In this document: positions 1 to 9,668 of the stretch, one piece after another
Numbering within the stretch: position 1 is the first letter of the stretch
How the letters are laid out: each line of letters starts with the position of its first letter
NCBI GenBank assembly: GCA_024220525.1
Contig: JAMYWO010000216.1
Location: forward strand, 1-38,238
Length of the DNA stretch: 38,238 nt
Direction of reading: 5' to 3'
Source: Cochliopodium minus
Taxonomy: Eukaryota > Discosea > Himatismenida > Cochliopodiidae
The notes under the pieces: generated by a model
Databases searched by the model: none
What the model saw: only the letters and a program-made list of their open reading frames with translations
Told to the model about the DNA's origin: nothing
Position numbers and translations under genes: made by a program

Positions 1-49
1 TTTTATTTTTTATTTTTTATTTTTTATTTTTTATTTTTTATTTTTTATT

Positions 50-85
<36 letters not shown>

Positions 86-268
86 ATTATTTATTATTTA
101 TTATTTATTATATATTATTTATTATTTACTATTTATTATTTATTATTTATTATTTATTATTCATTAAGTTAATTATTAATTTATTTATTATTTATTATTT
201 ATTATTTATTATTATTTTTTATTTCGTTAATATTTCTTAATTTTTTTTTAAATTTATTTTAAAAAAAG
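1..268. repeat. AT-only simple repeats inside a PPIL2 intron at the scaffold edge
   Basis: The first 70 bases are an A-plus-six-T repeat of period 7. It passes into TTATTA-type repeats and ends in an AAAG splice acceptor at 265-268. I read the whole stretch as intron upstream of the 20-nt PPIL2 exon at 269-288. No coding potential is visible. Simple repeats like this are a likely cause of the contig break here. Confidence 0.7.
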
Positions 269-1395
269 GTTCTGCGTGCAAGGTGGAGGTACATCTTCCT
301 TTTATAATTACCTTTTGAACAAAAACATATTAATTAACAAAATAAAATAAAATAAAATAAAATAAAATTATAATATATTAATTATTTTACATTTAATGAT
401 TGATAATTACATTTAATGATTATAAACAATTAATGATTAATTATTTTATATTTAATGAAAAACAATTAATGATGATAAATAATATTTAATGATAAATAAT
501 ATTTTTCATTTAATGATTAATTAATAATATTTAATGATAAATAAATATTTTTTTTTTTTGAAATTAAAAAGATCCAACGGGGACGGGACATGGAGGAGAA
601 TCGATATGGGGAAAAGAATTTCAAGATGAATTTGACACTTCTTTAAAACATAGTAAAAGAGGTATTCTTGCTATGGCCAATTCCGGTCCCTTTACCAACT
701 CTTCTCAATTGTACTTTTTTTTTTCTTTTATTTCATTTGATCCATCTTATCATTTTTTACTTGATTTTTTAATTTTATTTCAAATTATATTCTTTTATTT
801 TTTATTTTTTAATTTTTTAATTTTAAATAGGTAATCTTTTTTTTTTTTTGATAATTAACATTTTATTCTTTTTTGTTAAAGATTTTTTTTTTTTAACTTT
901 TTATGACGTTATTAAATAAAAAACTAAAGTTACATAATTTTCAAACCAAAACCACATTTGGATGGAAAACATACGGTATTCGGAGAAGTGGTAGAGGGAA
1001 TGGAAGTGTTGGATAAAATAGAAGAAATAACAACAAGTTCAACAGATACACCTTTAATTGACATCTTCATCACTGATGTTCATGTTTTTGATAATCCTTT
1101 TGAAGAACAAGCTTACCTCCTTCAACAAAAAGAAAAACAAATTAAAACTCAAAATAATCTCAAAATTGAACAAGAAAAACAAGAAAAAGGACAATGGTTT
1201 TCCAATCCTTCATCTTCTTTTTTTAATTCTTCCTCCTCTACTACAACTTCCTCTAACAAAGTTGGAAAATACATTCAAAAACAATCTCCTTCTCTTCCTT
1301 CCCAAAAAACCTCTTCTTTCAATTTTGGAAAAGTTAGTAATGAGAAACTTAACAAAAAGAAAACTCCCCACAATAACAGTTTCAACAATTTTTAA
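269..1395 (+). CDS. PPIL2: PPIL2-type U-box cyclophilin, C-terminal half (partial, 5' part missing)
   Basis: This is the C-terminal part of a cyclophilin-type peptidyl-prolyl isomerase of the PPIL2/CYC4 class, a U-box plus cyclophilin protein of the nucleus and spliceosome. Three exons are visible: 269-288 (20 nt), 572-710 and 930-1395, with GT..AG introns 289-571 and 711-929. Joined, they read [19 protein letters not shown], then a MANSGP block, [22 protein letters not shown] and [13 protein letters not shown], all core cyclophilin motifs. A tail containing VGKYI, also seen in animal PPIL2, follows to a TAA at 1393-1395. The U-box half and the start of the isomerase domain are absent upstream. 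The matching N-terminal half lies at 8853-9667 on the same strand. Family assignment is firm; that both pieces are one gene is inference. Confidence 0.88.
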
Positions 1396-1469
1396 TTAAA
1401 AAGATTTATTAATTGATTTAATAGAATTTTAAAGTCCATTCTTTGCTAAATAAAAAAAAAAAAGTTTTA

Positions 1470-2524
1470 TTAGTTCTTATCTGGACTTCCAGAACCCTCT
1501 GGGTTTGTCGGAGCATTTGCTTTCTTGATTTCGACAAACCTTATTTTATTTCTTTTTATTTTTGACATTATATCAGAAATATAATTAATTTTTTTCATTA
1601 TTTCATCTTCATATTTTCCAATCAATTCTTTTTTCTCTTTTGTGAGTTTTGGATTTTCCAAAAGAAAAGATTCATCACATAGTTTTTCCCATTCTTCTTT
1701 ATAAAATCTAACACTCTCTTCGTAGATTTTAATTTTTTGTTTTTCAGTATTTGTGGAAAGAAGAATTTCAATATTCAAGATTTCACAAAGATAATTCAAT
1801 TTTTGAACCTCCTTAATTGATTTAGAAATGTATTTCCATTCGTTTGTGACACATGACATAGGATTTTGAGAACAACTCCCTGTATCAATCTCAAAGAATA
1901 AACAGATAGAAAGGAGTCATAGGTTACATAAGAAAGTTGATCTTTTACTATCTCAACCACTTGAAGATTTTTAAAATAATCTTTCATATGTAAAAATCCC
2001 AAGGGAGATCTTTTGTACTGAACATTTCTGTTTAAATAATCAAACACTTTGACAACTCTTTGTTTTTTGTTTTCAGAAAAAAATCCAACTCCAACATTAT
2101 TTCCAAACTTTTTCCAAGAAGCAAAATTTGGGAGATTTTCTTGATAGAAAGAGTTTAAGATTGTAATGCAATTTATAACTTTTGCCAACTTCAAAGTTAA
2201 TTGATTTTCTTTCTTGCATTCATCTATTTTATAAGAAAAGATTTGGTTTTCATTAATAAACAAAACATGAAAACTTAATTTTTCTAATTTTCCTAAAAAC
2301 TTTTCTTCCTTTTTTTCATTTTCAGAACTCACTGAATTTGAATCTCTACAATTTGAAACTCTTTGATTTGAATCTATATCATTTGAATCACTACAATTTG
2401 AATCAATTTGATTTGAATCTATATCATTTGAATCACTACAATTTAAATCTTTATGATTTGAATCAATTTGTTTGGTTTTCTTCTGGGAGGAGGTGTTTTG
2501 AGAATTATAATTTTTTTTGTACAT
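1470..2524 (-). CDS. Unknown protein with DSN-rich repeats, apparent frameshift
   Basis: I do not recognise this protein. Translation from the ATG at 2522-2524 begins MYKKNYNSQNTSSQKK and runs into a repeat region at about residues 20-60 made of short DSN units. About 150 residues of ordinary-looking sequence follow, and this frame stops at 1796. A second frame with similar coding character covers about 1470-1905 (containing MSCVTNEWKYISKS and ending in PDKN). The two frames overlap over about 110 bp. That suggests a one-base indel there, or an unusual short intron that is not AT-rich; the known introns of this window are almost pure A/T. The open frame just upstream (2580-2672) could be an earlier exon cut by the N at 2673. 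Confidence 0.5.
2338..2475 (-). repeat. Degenerate in-frame repeat encoding DSN units
   Basis: The sequence repeats variants of TTTGAATC about every 12-15 bp on the plus strand. Read on the minus strand this gives runs of DSN separated by two or three variable residues (DIDSNQIDSNCSDSN and similar). It is a protein-coding minisatellite inside the unknown gene at 1470-2524. Confidence 0.75.
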
Positions 2525-2672
2525 CAAATATTCACAACAAAGAAAAGAAGGTAAAGGATGTGGTATATTTGGAAAATTTAGGGAAAAATGAATACAAAGA
2601 GAGAAGAAGTCACACCATCTTTTGTAGAAGTTCGATTGCTGATATCAGTGAAACAAAATTTATTTTTATTTT

Positions 2673-2673
2673 N
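2673..2673. other. Scaffold join (single N) between blocks A and B
   Basis: A single undetermined base separates two sequences that do not continue each other. The 131 bp to its right reappear at 10803-10933, so the true left neighbour of the right-hand block is probably the block that ends at 10933. Confidence 0.85.
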
Positions 2674-2804
2674 TTTATAATCTCTTTCGTAATCTCCTTT
2701 ATAATCTTTTTTCTCCTCTTTGCAAATATTGTCACTTACTTTTTCATTATGAATGTTGTCAACACTTATTTTTTGATTATGAATGTTGTCATCACTTATT
2801 TTTT
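2674..2804. repeat. 131-bp copy of the end of block C (unmerged contig overlap)
   Basis: Positions 2674-2804 match 10803-10933 base for base at a constant offset of 8129, except G at 2751 against T at 10880. Both copies touch an N, one on its right and the other on its left. That is the pattern of an unmerged contig overlap, not of a biological duplication. Confidence 0.9.
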
Positions 2805-3565
2805 CATTATAAATGTTATCATAACTTGTTTTCTCATTATAAATGTTATCATAACGTGTTTTTTCATTGTTTTCTTTTTCATCATCAAATTTGTCATTAT
2901 TTAATTTTTGGGTATGATTTGTGGAAAGGGAGAGGCAAAGAGAAGAATGTTCAGAGTTGGATTCAGTGGACCGAATGTTGGAATGAAAAAGAAAGGAGGG
3001 AGAAGGAATCATTTCGTGAATTGTTTTCATTAAACTTGCATACTCCACCACACAACAACTTTCTTTCCTTTCATGATTCCCATCAGAGTTCTTTTCAGAG
3101 TTGCTTAAAAAAGAATTTTTCTCTGAAAAAAGTTTAATTTTTGAAAATTGAGAAAAAGAAGTTATTTTCTCCTTTTTCCCAAAAAAAGAAAAGGGAGTGT
3201 AGTAAATATTAGGAATTTCTTGTTTATATTCTATTTCACAATTTTCTTCAATTTTCTCCCATATCTTCATTTCTTTCAAAAGATTTATATCATTTTTATA
3301 CAATACCATCTTTTTATCTTTTATATCCCACTATTCAAAGGTGATATTTATAATCAATTTTTGAAAAGTAAAAATATTTTGTTACAATTTTTGGCTTTGG
3401 ATTTGATGATTTGCTTCCTTCTATCGTTTCTTCTTTTGTGAGGAATATTTTGAAATCAATATTTGAATCATGAAAAAGCTTCCCAAGAATCAATGATGAA
3501 ATATTGTATCCTATTAAAGAAACATTGTTTATTTTTTGTGATTGTAAAAGTTCTTTTTGTTTCAT
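2674..3565 (-). CDS. Possible FAD-dependent monooxygenase-like protein, N-terminal part
   Basis: Starts at ATG 3563-3565. Exon 3386-3565, GT..AG intron 3331-3385 (55 bp), then exon 2674-3330, which reaches the N in frame. The N-terminus has a beta-alpha-beta look (VSLIGYNISSLILGKLF) with a degenerate glycine pattern. It is followed by NDINLLKEMKIWEKIEE and CVVEYASLMKTI. These resemble, weakly, the spacing of COQ6/UbiH-type flavoprotein hydroxylases (a substrate-side helix, then a 'VENxxL' block). From about residue 170 it turns into charged repeats (YDNIYNEK, DDNIHNQK, then KGDYERDYK). The protein appears to continue at 10802 downwards in block C. The flavoprotein idea is tentative. It shares a 90-bp head-to-head gap with the gene at 3656. 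Confidence 0.45.
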
Positions 3566-3655
3566 TTGAAAGAATTTCCTTTTTTTTTTTTGTTTTTGTT
3601 TTTTTTGAGAAATTATAAAAAAAATTGGAACTCATTTTTTTACAATCAATCACAA

Positions 3656-4138
3656 ATGTCTGAAGATCTTATTATGCATCAACTTACTATCTTGAAAAGA
3701 AAAAGAAAAGATAAAAATATTAAGGATAAAAATAAGAAAAAAATAAATTTGATTGAACAAAAGATAGAAGAAGAAAAAGCAAACGTGAAAGAGAAAGAAT
3801 CCACATCAAAGAGGAATTTAAATTTCTTATTGAAATATAAAGATCCTTCAAATAAACAAAAAAAAGAATTATCATTAAAATTAATTGAAAATCACTTGAA
3901 AATTAAGAAAGATACAACCACTCAACAATCAACAAAATCAATCAAAAAATTATATTCAAAAGATGAAGAATCAGAGGATAGTGAACAAGAAGAAAAAATG
4001 TTGGAAAACATTCTCGAAAAACAATTTAATAATCAACAAGAAGATGAATTTAAAGAAAAACATACTTCAAGTGATGAAGAGGACGAAACAGATGAGGGAG
4101 AAGATTCTGATGAAAAAAGAAAAAAGAAAAATATTTAA
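3656..4138 (+). CDS. Small highly charged protein, unknown
   Basis: A single-exon frame of 160 codons from ATG 3656 (MSEDLIMHQLTILKRKRKDK) to TAA at 4136-4138. The frame is open about 100 bp further upstream, but that stretch is poly-T leader; the codon use changes at 3656, so I take that start. The N-terminal third is Lys-rich with a likely helical or coiled stretch. The C-terminal third is acidic (SEDSEQEE, SSDEEDETDEGEDSDE) and ends in a basic KRKKKNI. Such a composition is common in nuclear or nucleolar proteins, but no family is recognisable. It is divergent from the gene at 3565, so the roughly 90 bp between them must hold both promoters. Confidence 0.6.
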   Translation: MSEDLIMHQLTILKRKRKDKNIKDKNKKKINLIEQKIEEEKANVKEKESTSKRNLNFLLKYKDPSNKQKKELSLKLIENHLKIKKDTTTQQSTKSIKKLYSKDEESEDSEQEEKMLENILEKQFNNQQEDEFKEKHTSSDEEDETDEGEDSDEKRKKKNI

Positions 4139-4310
4139 CAAAAAAAACATTAAATCCATTTTTAAAATTATTTTTCCTTTTTAATTTCAAGATATTTTTA
4201 AAGAAGCAAAAAAGATTTAACTATTGCAAATTTAAGTAAGGAAAGATGAAAAAATTCTCTTTTTTTTTTTTTTTTTGAATTGAAAAGAAGAAAGTTTACA
4301 AAAGAAAAGA
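4139..4310. other. Short AT-rich space between convergent genes
   Basis: A 172-bp 3'-to-3' space with A- and T-runs (a long T-run just after 4260). It would hold the polyadenylation sites of both flanking genes. I see no other feature. Confidence 0.5.
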
Positions 4311-7300
4311 TTAGTTTTTAACTTGATCAGACAAGAAGATTAGCTTGATTTTGGTGTTCAAATCATTAGAATTGGAAAGAAGTATAAACTTTTTCCATTC
4401 ATTGATAAAGTCTCTTAGTTCTTCGTTAGGATGATCGAGTTTATTTAAAGTAAAAGGCCATTTATCTTGAAATAGTTGTTCATTGTTAGAAGAAACTTTT
4501 GGAAGAGTCTTTGGAGAAATAGGAGAAGTTGATTCAGAAGAGAAATCATATTCAGAAGAAGATGCGCTTTCTCTTGGAGATAACAATTCTTTTTTGTTTG
4601 TTTGAAATTCAAATTGGAGATTTTCATTTTTAAAATAACCTTTGTTTTCAAAATCGTTTCCTGATTCACATGAAAGATTGGATGTGAATTCGTAAAGATT
4701 ATCTTCTTCATCAGTAGGTTGTTCTTCAGAAAGAGAGGAATAATAAGTATCATTCTTTTTCTCTTCAAGGTGAAAAAGATCGAGCAAGTTTATTTTGGAA
4801 GGATGATAGTTTTCCTTCAGATTTTGTTTTTGTGGATCATTGTTCTCAGAGTTACAGTTGAGGGAAAAGTTGGAGGATTTCAAAGGAGATTTTGAAAGAG
4901 ATTTAGAATTGTTATTTTCATTTTGAAGAATGAGATTGGTTTTAATGTGGAATTCATTTCTGTTTTCTTTTGATTTTAAAATGTTATTAATGTTATTGTT
5001 GTTAATGTGGTTGTTGTAAGGATTGTAGTTTAGAAGTATGGTGTTGTTTTTTTTATCCTTTAAAGAGTTTTCTTTATTAGAAGAAGAAGAAGAGGTAGGG
5101 AGATGTTTGGAGATGTTTTTGGAAAGGGAAAGGAGTTGGGAGATGATTGATTTTTTTGCATTCAAAAAGATTTCACGAGGAGTATCAAAACAAGAAACTT
5201 TATAGTGCATCCACAAAATACCATAGTTGGGAGAAGCATTGATGCAGAGCCTTTCTATTTTGGATGTATCAGCAGAAATTCCTTTTGTCAACAATTTCCA
5301 TCTGCATAGTTCAATGAATGAATCACCATATTGGGGAGTAAATGAAATTGCAAACAACAAATAACGAAAAGCATCTTTGTATTTATAGTGGATGATTGCT
5401 AACCTTGCTCCTTCACACCATACTTCTCCTGATTTTGGTACAGAGTAGAGTGCTTTATTGAATAGAGATTGTTGGCAGGTAATTCCTTTTACTTCTGACA
5501 ATTGTATATACATTGCCTATTTTTTTTAAAAAAAAAAAAATAATTGAAAAATAAAAATCTATTTTTTAACATAGGTATAATCAAATATCCTTTCTTTTAA
5601 AAGTTTAAAAAGTTCAAAAAAGTTTTATACCCATAATCTTCCTGTTGTTGAATGTATCTTTAAAGAATATTCAATCTCTTCGAGTGCTTTTTCTTGATTT
5701 CCACTTCTTAGGTAGAGCATGATGATCGCAAGGAAAACTTTCCATTCACTTGAAGATTCTTTCTTTGCTTTTTCAAGGATTTTTTCTGCAGCAGGGATGT
5801 CTCCTATAAACTCAAAGAGTTTGGAAGATTCGAGGAGGGTGAGGTATTTCATTTTGGGAGGAGCCTCAGAGAAAGCTCTTTCTAAAAGTTTTTTAGAATT
5901 TTCTACTTGATTTGCAAGAAGTTCTGTTCTTGAAGCTCTCATAAATACTTTCCAGTGTTGAGAAGGGTTTGAAAGTTGTATGGATTTGGTGTATGCTCTT
6001 CTTGATTGTTCGAAATTGGAGAATCTTTCTTCAGTTTGTGCTAATTCTAACCATACTTTCCAATGAAGTTCATAACTCACATTTGAAATTGCTTTTTCTG
6101 CCACTTTTCTAAAGTTTTCCAAGGTAAATCTTCTCATTAAAATCAATTTTTCATAAAATGATAATCCAGCAAACCATATGGGACCATACTAATATTAAAA
6201 AAAAAAGGTTTGAATAAGAAGGAATGTTTTGAAAAAGGAATAGTTTTTAAATAAAAATGGATTATCGTATTGATTAAAAAAAAAAAAAATTAATTTTACT
6301 TTTGGAGTATTCTTCATCCCACTTTCTGCAATGGTTAAAGCTTTGTCATAATGCCCAGAGTTAAGTTCCATTTTGTGTGCTTCATGATATAAAGGACCAT
6401 AGTTTTGGGCATGGGAGATCAAGTATTTTATTATTTTTCTTGAAATTTTTATGTTTCCTGCTCTGTATTCAAGCAAACACCCTTCCAACAAGATTTTGTA
6501 CCACCTTCCTCCCAAGTTGTTGCTGCTGAATCCAGATTTATCGTCATCTTCTCCATCATCGTAAATTTGAGAATGAATGAGATTCTGAGGGATGTTGTTG
6601 GGAAGAGGAGTTGATTTGTTGTTAAAAGTATTTCTGTATTGAAGTGTGGAAAGAAGAGATCTTGCTGTTTTTATATTTCCAAGTCTTTCTTCGTGTTTTA
6701 TTGCTTTGATAAGAATAGCTTCGTTTTGTGGGTGAAAGAAAAGAGCCCAATGAAAAATGCTTTGACTTTCTGCAAGATTCCCAATTTCCAGCTCCATTTT
6801 TGCATATTCTATCCACACTTTTACTCTTTCTTTGCAAAAAGTTAAAGAAGATCTAAAGTAGAATCTTGCTTTTTCGATTTGATTCAATCTTTTGCACATT
6901 TCTGCTATTTCTGAAAGAATGATGCTCTTTATTCCATCAGACTGGTAACTTTCCAACTCTTTCTTTGCAAAAACTTCGGCACTTTCGAATCCAATCTTTT
7001 CTTTCTGTCTCAAAACTTGATGAAACTTTTTATAATCAAATTTCTCTTCTTCGTTTTCATTTATCAATGGGTGTGTCACAGTTTCCACAGTTTCATTTGT
7101 CTTTACAGAAGTGCTTGGTACGTATGGGGCAGCATTCTTAATGAGGGATACTTTTTTATCTGATTTCTTATTTTCTTCTGTTTTATTTATATTGGTATTG
7201 TTAGAATTATAATTGTTTGGATAGTTATGATTGATGTTGTTGAAATTATTATTGTGCAGATAAATGTTGTCCATGAAAGTTGGATTGAAAGAAGAAGAGG

Positions 7301-7802
7301 AATTACAAAAGAGAGGAGAGGGAAAGTGAAGAAGAGAAACAGAATTAGGAAAAGAATCAAATCTTATGAGAGGATTGGGAAAGAAGTTATCAAATTGAGT
7401 GGAAGGAGGTTGATTTGGTTGATTCTCAAAGTTCATCATTTGATTCATTTGTTGATTGAAATGAAAGTTTGAGAAAAAAGGATTACAAAATGGATTTGTA
7501 TTTGAAGAATTATCATTTATCAAATAATGGGGTTGTTGAAGAGAATACGTTGAATATTGTTGATAATTCTCATTTTGAAAATTGACGTTATTAATTGGAA
7601 AATAAGGTTGATGGGTTGGATTTGTAGAATATGAACCAATATCGGTTGATTTGGGTATTATATTTTGATTCATTTTTGCTTTTTCAACTTTATTTTGAGA
7701 AATTAATTCAGATTGAATAGAATTGAGTGTCTCTTTTATCTTGTCATAAAAAGGTGAATGTCCATAATCATCAAATCTATTTGTCCTTTTGATAGAATTC
7801 AT
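4311..7802 (-). CDS. HAT/TPR-repeat RNA-processing-like protein
   Basis: Three exons read in frame: 6300-7802, 5631-6188 and 4311-5516. The GT..AG introns are 6189-6299 and 5517-5630, both splicing at clean boundaries. The product is about 1,090 residues. Residues 1-250 are Asn/Pro/Phe-rich low complexity. From about residue 255 come helical half-a-TPR style repeats: KVWIEYAKMELEIGNLAESQ, GPLYHEAHKMELNSGHYDKA, HWKVWLELAQTEERFSNFEQ, then VWCEGARLAI and FTPQYGDSF. This W..Y/A..E pattern is typical of HAT repeats found in RNA-processing scaffolds (Prp6, crooked-neck and related proteins). The C-terminal 250 residues are Ser/Asn-rich. Which HAT protein this is remains open; it lacks the canonical Prp6 N-terminus. 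Confidence 0.75.
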
Positions 7803-7946
7803 CTCTATCTTTTTTTTTTATTTTATTTATTTGCTATGATCGTTATAACGATTTGAAAAACAGTTTTTTTATTTAATCATTTTAATTTAAATAATAACGA
7901 TATCAACCGCCAAAAAATGTTGCGGTCGAAAAATTACTGTTTTTTT

Positions 7947-8732
7947 TTAAGGCAATTCATCAATAAAAGTTGCACCCTCATCAGGAAATTCTATTTCTTC
8001 TGGTATTGGTCCTACATCGGCAAAAGGGGTTCTTTCTGTTTTGAAAAAAATAAAAAAAAAGAAAAGCAAAAAAAAAAATCAAAAAAATCTACCCAAAATT
8101 TCTTCAGGAGGTCCAACATAATCATCTCTTTCTGCATATAATCTCAAATCATTTGGTAAAGCATGAAGAGCTAATAATTTAGAAGATTTGAGATTGAATT
8201 GTTATTTGATTTATATAGATATTAACTTGATAATCTTTCATAAAAAGAATTTTTTATTACCAGCTCTCATCATTCTCCATTTTATGTATTCCTTTTTCAA
8301 CATTTTATTGTGTTGAGTTCTCAATAAAATTCTCCATTCTTCCACCCTTTTTTTGTCCAATTCTTTTTGTTGTGGAGAACGAGTATCCACACGAGGTGTC
8401 CAACCAACCATCTTTTCTAATACTTCAATTGATTTCTCATCTTCGATTGTTTTACCTCCATCATCAATATCTAAATCATCATTCATTCTCTTATCAACTG
8501 GTGCTGCTTTTTTGTTTTGTTTTGAATCTTTTTTTTCAGGTTTTTTTGCAGCTTTTGCATAAAATCTTTTTATATTGATAGTATTGTAATTATTAAAGTC
8601 ATTATCCACTATCATAGAATTAAATCCAATATTTGGAGTATATTTAACTTTAAATAAGTAGTTATTGGAGAGGGGATTTTTCTTATATTTTAATATTGGA
8701 TTGATCTTTGATTTTAATTTCAAATATTGCAT
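7947..8732 (-). CDS. Possible mitochondrial ribosomal protein (mL40-like), three exons
   Basis: Exons 8261-8732, 8093-8170 and 7947-8035, with introns 8171-8260 and 8036-8092, all GT..AG and in frame. The product is about 212 residues. The first 60 residues are basic and Asn/Ser-rich and include IKRFYAKAAKKPEKK, which looks like a mitochondrial presequence. The core has a charged helix (EEWRILLRTQHNKMLKKEY, then IKWRMMRAALHALPNDLRLY) and an acidic end (GPPEEILERTPFADVGPIPE). A helix ending in 'LP..LRLYAE' recalls mL40/MRPL28 of the large mitoribosomal subunit, but this is a weak resemblance. The ATG at 8730-8732 is preferred over upstream in-frame non-ATG codons. Head-to-head with PPIL2, 120 bp away. 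Confidence 0.55.
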
Positions 8733-8852
8733 TTTGAGAGTGGTGATCAAAGTGGGAGGAAGATGCAAATTTTTTTTATATAATTCTTCAAATATAAAAA
8801 AAAAGGAAAGGAAAGGAATTTTAAAACATACAATAGATTTGATAAGAATAAG

Positions 8853-9667
8853 ATGGGACGAGGACGTAAAAAATTTAGAGAATTATACATAAAATCAAAG
8901 GAAATGTTGGAATTTGGTGGTAAAAAAGAAGAAAGGGAAAAAAAAATTTTCAACAATATCCCTTTTTATTGTTGCAGAATTTCTTTCCAACCATGTATGT
9001 TTTTATTTTTCACCTTCAATAAACAATAATTTGGAAAATATTTAAAAGTTAAAGACCCAATGTGTACACCGTAAAAAACTTTATTTGAAAAAGAATAATA
9101 AGCAATTATTTATTTCTTTTTATTTTTTGAAATAAAAGAGATGGAAATGTTTACGATATCACAAATATAGTTCCTTATGTCAAAAAACATAAGAAAGAAC
9201 CAACAACAGGAAATCCAGTAGAATTAACAGATTTGATCAAATTAAATTTTCATAAAAAGGAAGGTGAAGAAGAAGAAGATAAATATATTTGCCCCATCAC
9301 CTACAAAGTTTTCACCAATCATTCTCATATTGTTGCACTTAAAGGTAAATATCCACCTTTTTATAAAAATCATTTTCATCAAAATTAAATGCATTCATTT
9401 TTTTCAAAACAAATAAAAGTATCAGGAGAAGTATACTCATATGAAGCTATCAAGAATTTCAATTTTGAAACAAATAACATGAATTGTTTGATGACTGGAA
9501 TTCCCTTCAAAAAAACAGATCTCCTCCATCTTCAAAACCCAAATGAGGAAAACAAAAAAAGAAAAATCAGCGAAAATGGAAATAATAACACCAACCCCAA
9601 CACCATCCACAATAATAATAAAAATAACAATAATAATAACAATAATAATAATATTAACAACAATAAT
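8853..9667 (+). CDS. PPIL2: PPIL2-type U-box cyclophilin, N-terminal half (partial, 3' part cut by the gap)
   Basis: Four exons: 8853-8994, micro-exon 9049-9070 (22 nt), 9139-9344 and 9420-9667, all with GT..AG introns of 54-75 bp. The protein starts MGRGRKKFRELYIKSKEM and has the PPIL2 N-terminal block FYCCRISFQPFKDPMCTPDG. It continues NVYDITNIVPYVKKH, a YICPITYKVFTNHSHIVAL segment (U-box type repeat), GEVYSYEAIKNFN and GIPFKKTDLLHLQNP. The micro-exon supplies the conserved FKDPMCTP and restores the frame, which supports the model strongly. The last coding stretch becomes a poly-Asn tract and ends at the N at 9668. The isomerase domain is not here; its second half is at 269-1395 on the same strand. 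The middle of the protein is missing from the window. Confidence 0.88.
9049..9070 (+). other. PPIL2: 22-nt micro-exon of PPIL2
   Basis: Flanked by AAAAG on the left and GTAAAA on the right. Its inclusion gives QPF-KDP-MCTP-DG, which matches the conserved PPIL2 N-terminus residue by residue in spacing. Skipping it either creates a stop or loses the CTPDG motif. Confidence 0.85.
9602..9667 (+). repeat. AAT/AAC microsatellite coding for poly-Asn, ending at a gap
   Basis: A run of AAT and AAC codons at the 3' end of the PPIL2 N-terminal fragment stops abruptly at the N. Triplet repeats of this kind commonly break short-read assemblies. Confidence 0.85.
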
Positions 9668-9668
9668 N
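9668..9668. other. Scaffold join (single N) between blocks B and C
   Basis: The left side ends in PPIL2 poly-Asn codons read on the plus strand. The right side is an unrelated minus-strand coding sequence. Open frames that read through this N are chimaeras. Confidence 0.85.

Noticed and set aside
5719-5910. Plus-strand frame inside the HAT-repeat gene
   Set aside because: Antisense shadow; the minus-strand frame has the repeat motifs and clean splice sites.
8665-8892. Plus-strand 75-codon frame overlapping the PPIL2 start
   Set aside because: It is a different frame from the one that gives MGRGRKKFREL and is antisense to the mitochondrial-protein gene; it lacks any conserved feature.
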